This document shows positions 24,401-31,795 of a stretch of 31,795 bases of DNA, in pieces. Position numbers and translations under genes: made by a program. Within the stretch, counting starts at the first letter, position 1. Each line of letters begins with the position of its first letter. Source of the stretch: Candidatus Marinamargulisbacteria bacterium SCGC AG-343-D04 (GTDB taxonomy: Bacteria; Margulisbacteria; Marinamargulisbacteria; GCA-2716485; GCA-002719695); the NCBI GenBank assembly GCA_003265885.1, contig QFBQ01000018.1, positions 1 to 31,795 on the forward strand. The letters run 5' to 3'. The notes under the pieces were generated by a model that was given only the letters and a program-made list of their open reading frames with translations, was not told the DNA's origin and searched no databases.

Positions 24401-25679
24401 ATGATACTATTTTAGCAACATGAGCTGGACCTTGCCTCTTTTTTTCCCATTGCAACAACTTATCATAGGAGGAAAAGTCGTTGTGGCGACTTACAAGAGC
24501 CTCTGCTCTGAGGTAAGTAGGGCCTTCTTTGATGACCACATGAGCATTTTCAGGATTAGTATCTCCATCTTTGAAAACAATATGCTCATATACATTTCTC
24601 CCTTGTCCGTTTTGCCAATAATGAGTGGCTCGTTCCACCACTATAACCCCCACTAAACGGTCTTCCGGGTACTCTTCTGAACTGAAGCCATAATGTCTCT
24701 CAAAGAGAGTAGGCTGAATTCCTATACCTTGTGGTGAGCGAGTATAGTCTACCCTATACTTTCCAAGAACTTTGGTAATGATATTCGGTGTAAACTCTGC
24801 CAAAATACCTGTTCTAATCCCTTCATCCTCTAGATACTCATACAAAAAACCAAGATGAAATCCTTTTACATTCTTGCCTATATGTAGACTATACCCTCTA
24901 CTTCCACTTCCTAAATAATGACTGTGAGATTGGCGTCGATTTGCTAAAATCCCTAGACGAGCTTCAAAAGATACAAACAAATGCTTACGATAAAAAAGAT
25001 ATCGCTCGATAGCCTGAGTTCCTTGATGTACATGATCAACCCATTGAATTTGGGAAAGATGAGCACCAAAATTTTTCCAACTGTATTCTCCTGCAAATAT
25101 AATCCCTTGGTACCCACTATAGTGCTTTTGAGAACCTTGAGTCTCTGTTAGATCAAAAATATCAGGAACTTGATCGTACATAGCAATGAGATCTGGATAA
25201 GGGAAACGTAAATATCTCATACGTCCAGCTTTTAAACTGTAAGAGAACTGATGATCCTTATGTTGAAAATAACCTAAATTTTCGATTAATGCTTCATCTA
25301 CATACAGTTCTAAAGGGGATAGATGTTCAAATCTTCGAGCGCCTCTCAACACTGTACTTATTCTGTAACCTGGAGCAAGATAATGAAGATGTCGAAATTG
25401 AAGATTGCGGACAATAAAGAGACTTCTTGCAGAATCGTCATTAAATGACAGTGCTTTATGCCAAAAGTGAGCCCCTATAGAAAGATCCATATATCCTACA
25501 TGACGCCCAATAAAGGGGCTCCACCACCCACGTTGAGGAATCGAATCCGCAATAGTATGCGTATTAATATACTCTCTTTTAGGAAGCGTAGACGGAACTA
25601 AAGAAAGAGAACCTGAATCGGCATAAAGAGACAAAGAGATGAAAAAACTTAGTAATATCGTATAACAAAAACCATGCAT
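24381..25679 (-). CDS. Exported beta-rich protein, probable outer-membrane beta-barrel
   Basis: 432 residues. MHGFCYTILLSFFISLSLYA then DSGS is a good Sec signal peptide with cleavage near residue 20. The mature part is rich in aromatic residues and alternating strands (GYMDLSIGAHFWHKALSF, FSYSLKAGRMRYLRFPYPD, KGFHLGFLYEYLEDEG), as in outer-membrane barrels or carbohydrate-porin-like proteins. It ends in HFYKK rather than the usual terminal aromatic residue, so the barrel assignment is not certain. No family recognised. It converges on the carrier gene and is transcribed alone; its promoter must lie in the 143-bp gap behind it. Confidence 0.7.
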   Translation of the reverse strand: MHGFCYTILLSFFISLSLYADSGSLSLVPSTLPKREYINTHTIADSIPQRGWWSPFIGRHVGYMDLSIGAHFWHKALSFNDDSARSLFIVRNLQFRHLHYLAPGYRISTVLRGARRFEHLSPLELYVDEALIENLGYFQHKDHQFSYSLKAGRMRYLRFPYPDLIAMYDQVPDIFDLTETQGSQKHYSGYQGIIFAGEYSWKNFGAHLSQIQWVDHVHQGTQAIERYLFYRKHLFVSFEARLGILANRRQSHSHYLGSGSRGYSLHIGKNVKGFHLGFLYEYLEDEGIRTGILAEFTPNIITKVLGKYRVDYTRSPQGIGIQPTLFERHYGFSSEEYPEDRLVGVIVVERATHYWQNGQGRNVYEHIVFKDGDTNPENAHVVIKEGPTYLRAEALVSRHNDFSSYDKLLQWEKKRQGPAHVAKIVSYHFYKK

Positions 25680-25822
25680 ACTAAAATGATATAGTATCTT
25701 GAGTAGCGCTACAATTAATTACGACATACTCATTATTTCTTCAAATCTATCCCAATGCATCCTTTACTCTTTACAGTTAATCTAACGGTTTATCATTTAG
25801 ATAGCCCTGTAGAAACGACCTT

Positions 25823-27802
25823 TTATTTTATTAAAACAGTCTCTTTTAAACGACTTTGCTGAAGTAACTCTCCTAAACACTGTGCAATAGTTGGAGCTTT
25901 TGTGGATAGATAGTTAACTGCATATTGCCAGAGCTTTCTATCCGCTTCTGTTTTGTCTTTCTTTGACTCATAAGTTAGACAAATAAGAAGAGCTCTTCTA
26001 ATAGACGGAGGTCGTTGTTTCACAATGTCTACCCAGTTACAAAAAGCTGGATACTTCATCCATTCACATAGTTTCTTTTTTAATGCAACTATCTGTTGAA
26101 AATCAACTTCTTTGGATAGAGAGATTTCTTTTAAATCTTCTTCGCACTCCTTTATTTTTTCACATAATTCTGGATTTTCTTCTAGTAAAGCAAGACTATC
26201 GATTGAACAATGTGCGAAATCAGCAGAGCCTTTCTCCATTTTTGTCAAAAGCTCTAGCACAGGAAGACTATCGCTGTAACCACGAGTAGAGCCTTTCTTC
26301 ATTTCTTTCAATTCATTCAAAATTGTGTCCTTTATTAGACCATTTACTCCTGAATGTAAGTGTCTTGATTCAACTTCTAAATATAACAAAAAAGTAATCG
26401 TCCTATTTTGAAGTTTATAATCATTACCAACATTTTCTATATTAGAAAAATGAAAATAACTTACTAATTCATTATCAGAAAGCTCTTCAAATTTTTTTTT
26501 CAACGATAACAAAGAACCAAAATCTGTTTTACATTCTTTCATCCATGTCGAGTATGAGATAAATTTAATTTTAATTTTCAAAGAACCACAAAATTTCCTC
26601 CATAACTGTGTTATGTCTTTTGATGATACACTTTTACCGTCAGCTTTATCATTCTTTATTCTTTGAATAAGTAGGCCATATAATGCAGAAATATTTTGAA
26701 ATGCTTCTGATTCAAATGTATGAGATCCAAAGTTTTCAATGGCTTTTGCTAGAACTTTTTTTCCATATTTATGACTATCTTCCCATTTCAAGCCATTTTC
26801 TAGTGCTTTTCTCAAGAAAAAAGCAGCTTGTTCAGCTTCCTCTGCTTTCTTTTTTTTATTCCCTTCTTTATCTAAATAAGTTAAAAAAAACGTCGATAAT
26901 TCTAGCTGAAATACTGGTAAAGAAAGAGAAGAAGGAAAAATTCTATCTTCTTCGCTAACTACATTACTTAAAATATAATCCCAATCACTTAATAAACCAT
27001 CCCTTTGCTCTTCACTATATATTTTTAATTTTCTGTAGTAAGGTTTCTCAGGAAGTCCCAAAACCCTAATCGTTTGTTCATTTAATTCTTGTGCCTTAAC
27101 TTCAAGTTTTAAAGGTTGATCTGTTCCACTCATACATGATCTAAAAGTTGTAAGAAAACTTTGAACATTGTCCCCGTCTGGACCTATTGTTCTGGTTTCA
27201 TCCATTTTTTTAACCATTGCTATAAAACTTGCTCTCCAGTTTTTAGGGTTTTTAACAACCACTATTTCATGATTTCCTATTACTTCTGCTTGAATATATT
27301 CAGCACGGGCATCAGCATATATATCGGTATAGTTAATAACAGTTTCACTCAAATCAGCAGCACTGTTCACTTCTTCTTCTATTTTAAATTTATTTGCAAA
27401 TAAATCTTTTACTACCTGAGAACAAGCATATTGAGTATCACTATTTACAAGAGGATCATCTTCTACAGTAACAATCGAAGCCACCGACTGAGTATCAACC
27501 GCGCGATCTACAGGTGGGCCCCCTTGATGAGAACTTTCCTCTTCCCCTTCATTCGGTCTTATTTGTATTTCAGAATATACAGCGTTGGGTGGAGTTAATA
27601 TTTGCCCATGCAAAGAATTTTCACTCTGTAAACTTGCATTTCTATTCTGCTCTGGGGCTACTCTCGTATGCTCTGGGGCTACTCTCGGCTGCTCTGAGGC
27701 TACTCTCGTCTGCTCTGAGGCTACTCTCGTCTGCTCTGGGGCTACTCTCGGGGGTGAATGTTTAGGTATACAACAACATAAAAAACTTAAAATACGGTTC
27801 AT
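25823..27802 (-). CDS. Unrecognised helical cytosolic-type protein with Cys-rich tip and heptad coding repeats
   Basis: 659 residues. The N-terminus MNRILSFLCCCIP has three consecutive Cys residues (9-11) after a short hydrophobic stretch, which resembles a lipid-attachment or S-acylation site rather than a bacterial lipobox (no L-[AS]-[GA]-C pattern). Five 7-residue repeats of the form VAPEQTR follow (residues 20-54), then an acidic linker, then about 530 residues of mostly helical sequence. DNVQSFLTTFRSCMSG (211-226) recalls the REM segment found before RasGEF domains (F-x-x-TFR-[SA]), but I could not follow a RasGEF catalytic core, so this is only a hint. There are no transmembrane segments. 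Candidate effector attached to host membranes, function unknown. Confidence 0.8.
   Translation of the reverse strand: MNRILSFLCCCIPKHSPPRVAPEQTRVASEQTRVASEQPRVAPEHTRVAPEQNRNASLQSENSLHGQILTPPNAVYSEIQIRPNEGEEESSHQGGPPVDRAVDTQSVASIVTVEDDPLVNSDTQYACSQVVKDLFANKFKIEEEVNSAADLSETVINYTDIYADARAEYIQAEVIGNHEIVVVKNPKNWRASFIAMVKKMDETRTIGPDGDNVQSFLTTFRSCMSGTDQPLKLEVKAQELNEQTIRVLGLPEKPYYRKLKIYSEEQRDGLLSDWDYILSNVVSEEDRIFPSSLSLPVFQLELSTFFLTYLDKEGNKKKKAEEAEQAAFFLRKALENGLKWEDSHKYGKKVLAKAIENFGSHTFESEAFQNISALYGLLIQRIKNDKADGKSVSSKDITQLWRKFCGSLKIKIKFISYSTWMKECKTDFGSLLSLKKKFEELSDNELVSYFHFSNIENVGNDYKLQNRTITFLLYLEVESRHLHSGVNGLIKDTILNELKEMKKGSTRGYSDSLPVLELLTKMEKGSADFAHCSIDSLALLEENPELCEKIKECEEDLKEISLSKEVDFQQIVALKKKLCEWMKYPAFCNWVDIVKQRPPSIRRALLICLTYESKKDKTEADRKLWQYAVNYLSTKAPTIAQCLGELLQQSRLKETVLIK
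27645..27750 (-). repeat. Five 21-bp tandem coding repeats
   Basis: Units of the form CTGCTCTGGGGCTACTCTCG encode VA(P/S)E(Q/H)(T/P/N)R five times near the N-terminus of the 659-residue protein. Copies differ at one or two bases, and copy number change would keep the frame. Confidence 0.85.
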
Positions 27803-27951
27803 GCATCAATCTCCCTTTTTATAAAAAAAACACAAAATAAAGCATATATTATTATTAATTAATCATTTTTTAAAGAATTAAAAAAAAATTATATTTTTTT
27901 TAATTAAAAACAAAACAAAAAAAAACAACCAACAACAAAGATCCCGAAAAC

Positions 27952-27980
27952 TTGAAAATGTTTAAAAATCGTGAAATAAT
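27952..27980 (+). promoter_or_regulatory. Sigma70-type promoter of ilvBN
   Basis: TTGAAA (27952-27957) and AATAAT (27975-27980) are exactly 17 bases apart; each matches 5 of 6 consensus positions. Transcription would start near 27987, leaving only about 20 bases before ATG 28008, so no leader peptide or attenuator is possible from this promoter. AAGGAG precedes the ATG. The region upstream (27803-27950) is very A/T-rich. Confidence 0.65.
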
Positions 27981-28007
27981 CGTAAACCTATGCTATAAGG
28001 AGAAAAA

Positions 28008-29744
28008 ATGTCTTCAAAAACTAACAAAAAAACAACAAATGGCGCAGAAGCCTTAATAAAAAGCCTCGAAAATCACGGCGTAGAGTATGTTTTTGGCTAC
28101 CCAGGCGGTGCTGCCATTCCAATTTTTGATGCAATTTACGATTCTAAAAAATTAAAACTTATTCTTGTACGCCACGAACAAGGAGCAGCCCATATGGCTG
28201 ATGGGTATGCTCGAGCAACAGGAAAACCAGGGGTCGTTTTAGTAACTAGCGGCCCAGGAGCAACAAACACTGTTACTGGATTACTTACATCTATGATGGA
28301 TTCAGTTCCAGTCATCGTCCTTTGTGGCCAACAAATCACATCCGTCTTAGGGAAAGACGCCTTCCAAGAAGCTGATATCTTCGGCATCACAGCCCCGGTA
28401 GTAAAACACAGCTATCTCGTGAAAGAAAGCAACGATATCCCTCGAGTTGTTAAAGAATCATTTCATATTGCAACAACCGGACGTCCAGGCCCTGTCGTTA
28501 TCGATCTGCCCAAAGATGTAACTAGCGGACCTTGTACAGCATCTATCAAAGATGCCAAAATGGACTTGCCTGGACTATCTAAACCAAGCACTGGCAATAA
28601 AAAAGATATTAAACATATTGCAAAAACCATTAAGGGATCTAAAAAACCTCTTCTTTTAGTAGGACACGGCGTCGTTATTTCAAAAGCACACAAAGCCGTA
28701 TTAGCTCTTGCAGAAAAATTACAAGCACCCGTCACATCTACACTCCTGGGCATGGGAGGCTTTCCTGAAAACCACCCACTATCTGTTGGTTTCCTAGGAA
28801 TGCATGGAACAGCTTATGCCAATAAGGCTGTAGCAGAATGTGATTTGATATTTTCGATTGGCTCTCGATGGGATGACCGAATTACACCAGCACAAATTTC
28901 TAAATTCTGCCCCAATGCTAAAAAATGTCATATCGATATAGATCCTGCTGAGATTAATAAAATCCTAATGCCAGATGCCAGTTGTGTAGGTGATGCCAAA
29001 GCTGTTGTTGAACAACTCCTTGAAGAAGTACAGCCTCTCGATACAAAAGACTGGCTCAAAACAGTTCAAAAAAATAAGCAAAAATACCCCCTTGGATACA
29101 AAATACATGGGGGCTTAAAAGCTCAACATGTCATTGATGAAATATATAAACTCACAAAAGGAAACGCATTTGTTACGACCGATGTTGGTCAACACCAAAT
29201 GTGGGCTGCACAATTTTACAATTTCTCCAAACCTGAGCAATGGATCACTTCTGGCGGAGCCGGGACAATGGGCTTCGGGTTTCCTGCTGCTATTGGTGCC
29301 CAATTTGGAAAACCTAAGGATACGGTTATAGCCATCGTAGGAGACGGCGGATTCCAGATGACATTATTTGAACTATCTACAGCCGTCATTCATAAACTAC
29401 CTATCAAAATTCTCATCATCGATAATAAATATCTCGGGATGGTACGGCAGTGGCAAGAACTGTTTTATGATGACAGATTATCTGGTGTAGATCTTGTGGG
29501 AAACCCAGATTTTTGCAAACTTGCCGAAGCCTACGGAGCAAAAGCCTTCCGCATTAAACGTCCGGTTGATGTAAAAAAAGTATTACAGCGCGCTCTAGAT
29601 TATAATGAGGGCCCTTGCGTCATTCATGCAGAAGTCGTCAAACAAGATAACGTATTTCCCATGGTTCCAGCCGGAGGATCTGCTGAAGAAATGATCATTA
29701 AACGACCGACAAAAAAAATGGACAAACCCAAAGGGAGTACCTAA
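28008..29744 (+). CDS. ilvB: Acetolactate synthase, catalytic (large) subunit
   Basis: 578 residues, the normal size. It makes 2-acetolactate or 2-aceto-2-hydroxybutyrate from pyruvate with thiamine diphosphate, the first shared step of valine, leucine and isoleucine synthesis. GAEALIKSLENHGVEYVFGY and PGGAAIPIFDA start the PYR domain, with the activating Glu in RHEQGAAHMADGYAR. The central FAD-type domain follows. VGDGGFQMTLFELSTA with downstream NKYLGMVRQWQ is the metal and diphosphate site. It is the first gene of a pair whose stop touches the start of ilvN. Branched-chain synthesis is unusual for a highly reduced intracellular bacterium, so the organism retains some anabolic capacity. Confidence 0.97.
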   Translation: MSSKTNKKTTNGAEALIKSLENHGVEYVFGYPGGAAIPIFDAIYDSKKLKLILVRHEQGAAHMADGYARATGKPGVVLVTSGPGATNTVTGLLTSMMDSVPVIVLCGQQITSVLGKDAFQEADIFGITAPVVKHSYLVKESNDIPRVVKESFHIATTGRPGPVVIDLPKDVTSGPCTASIKDAKMDLPGLSKPSTGNKKDIKHIAKTIKGSKKPLLLVGHGVVISKAHKAVLALAEKLQAPVTSTLLGMGGFPENHPLSVGFLGMHGTAYANKAVAECDLIFSIGSRWDDRITPAQISKFCPNAKKCHIDIDPAEINKILMPDASCVGDAKAVVEQLLEEVQPLDTKDWLKTVQKNKQKYPLGYKIHGGLKAQHVIDEIYKLTKGNAFVTTDVGQHQMWAAQFYNFSKPEQWITSGGAGTMGFGFPAAIGAQFGKPKDTVIAIVGDGGFQMTLFELSTAVIHKLPIKILIIDNKYLGMVRQWQELFYDDRLSGVDLVGNPDFCKLAEAYGAKAFRIKRPVDVKKVLQRALDYNEGPCVIHAEVVKQDNVFPMVPAGGSAEEMIIKRPTKKMDKPKGST

Positions 29745-30266
29745 ATGACAAATCCACTTCAAACACGTTTTCAACGTGACGATATCCACACTATCAGCCT
29801 GTTTGTTGCAAACAAACCTGGAGTATTACTTCGTATATGTCTAGTATTCTCTAGACGAGGATTCAACATAGAGTCACTCGTAGTATCACCTGCTTTTGAT
29901 GGACGTTTTTCAAGAATGACCATTACTGCCCAAGGAGACCTAAAAACATTAGAACAAATAATCAAACAATGCAGCAAGTTAATAGACGTAGTACACGCTG
30001 CCGAACACGACTCTTCTTTAGCTCTAGAAAAAGAATTTGCATTAGTCAAAGTAAAACTAAAAAAAGATAATCGGGTAGAAATTTTACAACTCGTTCAACA
30101 TTTCCATGCCGAATCTATAGACTTCAGCGATAATACTCTTGTGTTTCAAATTATCGGAGATACAGAAAAACTCAATAAATGCATTAGCGTTTTTGAACCT
30201 TTTGGCATTATTGAAATGGTTCGAAGTGGAAAGATGGTTATTTCTAAGGGAACTGAAGAAACCTAA
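29745..30266 (+). CDS. ilvN: Acetolactate synthase, regulatory (small) subunit
   Basis: 173 residues, the full-length small subunit. The N-terminal ACT domain (HTISLFVANKPGVLLRICLV, then FSRRGFNIESLVVSP) binds valine and gives feedback inhibition of the IlvB subunit. The C-terminal half (AEHDSSLALEKEFALVKVK, then EPFGIIEMVRSGK) is the second regulatory domain. Its ATG follows the ilvB stop directly (TAAATG), so the two are translationally coupled. Confidence 0.96.
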   Translation: MTNPLQTRFQRDDIHTISLFVANKPGVLLRICLVFSRRGFNIESLVVSPAFDGRFSRMTITAQGDLKTLEQIIKQCSKLIDVVHAAEHDSSLALEKEFALVKVKLKKDNRVEILQLVQHFHAESIDFSDNTLVFQIIGDTEKLNKCISVFEPFGIIEMVRSGKMVISKGTEET

Positions 30267-30290
30267 TTAACCCCTCGAGAAAAACTACAT

Positions 30291-31283
30291 ATGCTAGTCT
30301 CCGCTTCTCCGACCTCCTCTCCTTCTCCCCATTCTCAAGCCTTTTCAAGGCAAAGCCTTACTAGAGACGTTGAAAGCCGTCCAGATAACAGCTTAAGAGA
30401 GGAAGGGGCTTCTGCAAAAAGCACTCCCCCAAAAAATAGACGCCGCTCAAAAAGCGCTTCCCACTACTTTACACCTACCCCCTCTCCAATACCTCCTCTC
30501 AAAAAAAGACGTTCCAGCGACTCAAGTAGCCCCACGCCACCTCTTCTTCCTCTATATAATGTTTTACTCGTAGGCGAAGCAGATTTCAGCTTTTCAACAG
30601 CCTATGCAAGCATATATCCTCATTGCAATATGCTATCTACTAGATATGAAAAAACTCCTCCAGCAGATTCTTGCTATCAAAAATTACAAGGTAATATAGA
30701 AGCCCTCAAAGAACACAAGGCATCCGTCTTAGACGGAGTAGATGCTCAAAAATTAACAGATATAGGAGGGATTCAGTCTTTTATTGAAAAACACCCAGAT
30801 TATCAAGGCAAAAAAGGCTTTGATAAAATCTATTTTAATTTCCCTTTTATTACTGCAGATGAAAAAATAATGCGTTTAAATTTTAAAGATATTTTAGTGA
30901 CGCTAAAAGAATTTGGGAGGCAAGCAAAATCCCTTTTAAAAGAAAGAGGACAGGTCTATCTAGGACTTGTTAATCATCATTACCAACTTCAACAGTACTA
31001 TCAATTCCCTGAATTTTTAGATCACATGGAATCCATTGGATTTACACTTTTAACACCTGGAAAATGGATTCCAGAAGAGCAGATTACGCCTCTTTCCCGA
31101 CCTTTCCATTTCAATAAAGACTCAGAACGCCCACCCTCTCCTCCTCCAGAAAAATTTTTACGCTGGGATTCTCATGGCCTCTTTCGCGAAAATGGCTACA
31201 GACACCGTCAGTCAGACTGCGACTCTCCCGCAAAATCAGTATCTTACTCCTCTAAAATCATTGCGGTTTTTGAAAAAAAATAG
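30291..31283 (+). CDS. DUF2431 / BMT5-like Rossmann methyltransferase-like protein with basic disordered leader
   Basis: 330 residues starting 24 bases after ilvN. Residues 1 to about 87 are Ser/Pro-rich with basic clusters NRRRSK (49-54) and LKKRRSSD (70-77), which look like nuclear localisation signals. From about 90 the sequence follows the DUF2431 family: YNVLLVGEADFSFSTAYAS (the glycine-rich SAM-type loop), a GVDAQKLTD motif, then FDKIYFNFPF and a following helix, with LKERGQVYLGL as the next strand. The family is mainly eukaryotic and includes yeast Bmt5, the 25S rRNA uridine-N3 methyltransferase. No start-proximal ribosome site is evident, so translation may follow from ilvN. Inference: a secreted nucleomodulin-like effector or a captured RNA methyltransferase. 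Family call fairly confident; role unknown. Confidence 0.75.
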   Translation: MLVSASPTSSPSPHSQAFSRQSLTRDVESRPDNSLREEGASAKSTPPKNRRRSKSASHYFTPTPSPIPPLKKRRSSDSSSPTPPLLPLYNVLLVGEADFSFSTAYASIYPHCNMLSTRYEKTPPADSCYQKLQGNIEALKEHKASVLDGVDAQKLTDIGGIQSFIEKHPDYQGKKGFDKIYFNFPFITADEKIMRLNFKDILVTLKEFGRQAKSLLKERGQVYLGLVNHHYQLQQYYQFPEFLDHMESIGFTLLTPGKWIPEEQITPLSRPFHFNKDSERPPSPPPEKFLRWDSHGLFRENGYRHRQSDCDSPAKSVSYSSKIIAVFEKK

Positions 31284-31415
31284 ATTTTATTTAAAAAACT
31301 AACTATTAAAATAAAAATACATGAAATTTATTCAACATTAAAAACGATAACTCCTATAGAGAAAAAAAAAATATTATCTCGACAAGAGATCTTTACACTT
31401 AAGGAAGTAAGCATT

Positions 31416-31454
31416 ATGACTATACTAATAAATACAAATAGAGATTTAAAATGA
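31416..31454 (+). CDS. Possible 12-codon leader ORF coupled to the next gene
   Basis: ATG 31416 has AAGGAAG about eight bases upstream and encodes MTILINTNRDLK. Its TGA overlaps the ATG at 31451 (ATGA), while that ATG has no ribosome site of its own. The arrangement suggests translational coupling, but an ORF this short could be chance. Confidence 0.35.
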   Translation: MTILINTNRDLK

Positions 31455-31795
31455 CATTAACACGAAGTCTCTCAGTTGCATCAATAATATCCAGGACATC
31501 AACCTACTCAAGTCTCTACGGACATCTGCCTGATAAATCCTCTATAAGATCTACCAGAAGTTTTAGGAGTGATCGTAGTTATGCATCGATCCATTCAACT
31601 TCTGAACACTATGTAGATCCAAATGGCATAAATGCTAAATGTAATGAATATGTATACACTCATTCGCCATTCTATGTTTACACAAATCAAAATATCACGC
31701 CCGAGGACGAGATAGCTCCTGCCCCCTCCGTTAAACGCCGCGAATCCCCTCTATGGGCTCCCTACAAAAATCAAATACTCCCTCTTGGAACACTA
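31451..31795 (+). CDS. Unknown Ser/Arg/Tyr-rich protein, partial (C-terminus off window)
   Basis: The frame from ATG 31451 stays open for 115 codons to the end of the window. It begins MTLTRSLSVASIISRTSTYS and is rich in Ser, Arg and Tyr (SSIRSTRSFRSDRSYAS), then YVYTHSPFYVYTNQNITP and a basic Pro-rich segment SVKRRESPLWAP. No signal peptide and no family recognised. A disordered, basic N-terminus fits the style of the effector-like proteins around it. The gap 31284-31415 behind it is A/T-rich with no visible terminator. Confidence 0.6.
   Translation, partial: MTLTRSLSVASIISRTSTYSSLYGHLPDKSSIRSTRSFRSDRSYASIHSTSEHYVDPNGINAKCNEYVYTHSPFYVYTNQNITPEDEIAPAPSVKRRESPLWAPYKNQILPLGTL

Overview
The window looks like chromosomal DNA of an AT-rich, Gram-negative, host-associated bacterium. 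It carries lipid A genes (fabZ-lpxA fusion, lpxB), type II secretion/type IV pilus-like pseudopilins, a signal-peptide-bearing probable outer-membrane protein, and Shine-Dalgarno-led genes. Several proteins have eukaryote-like architecture: a USP-type deubiquitinase, an OTU-like protease joined to a SidE-type phosphodiesterase, a macrodomain, a mitochondrial-carrier-like protein, a BMT5-like (DUF2431) protein, and a mucin-like membrane protein with NPxY motifs in its tail. That combination suggests an intracellular or protist-associated lineage. I cannot name the phylum from the sequence.

Layout. (1) 1-4208, minus: a very large gene that runs off the window, with a Cys-protease-like motif, a UBA-like stretch and low-complexity repeats. 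(2) 4608-6170, plus: a mucin-like single-span membrane protein. (3) 6171-6945: no gene; a duplicated GC-rich repeat element, a 6-7 bp microsatellite and about four 51-bp tandem repeats. (4) 6946-7605, plus: transaldolase. (5) 15693-7758, minus: an effector-like block of a USP deubiquitinase, a giant OTU-like + PDE protein and a macrodomain protein; the last two share one reading frame broken by a single TGA. (6) 22324-15861, minus: a compact envelope operon, fabZ-lpxA > lpxB > gspG-like > gspH-like > gspI-like > gspJ-like fused to a large beta-helix. (7) 22487-24380, plus: CCA-adding enzyme followed after 13 nt by a carrier-like protein. (8) 25679-24381 minus, a beta-rich exported protein; 27802-25823 minus, an unrecognised helical protein. 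(9) 28008-30266, plus: ilvB-ilvN behind a clear sigma70-type promoter, followed by a DUF2431 protein (30291-31283) and the start of an unknown Ser/Arg/Tyr-rich protein.

The most interesting unit is 7.7-15.7 kb. It puts together four activities that can remove ubiquitin or ADP-ribose-based ubiquitin modifications: a USP with all catalytic boxes intact; an OTU-like domain whose His segment precedes its Cys segment (permuted order) with a UIM-like helix in front; a SidE/Dup-type phosphodiesterase with its His/Glu/His set; and a macrodomain. In Legionella the corresponding activities (Dup-type PDE, the MavL macrodomain, OTU deubiquitinases) sit on separate effectors. Here they are adjacent and partly in one frame. 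No mono-ADP-ribosyltransferase motif was seen in the window, so the locus reads as an eraser module rather than a writer module. These domain calls come from motif reading only.
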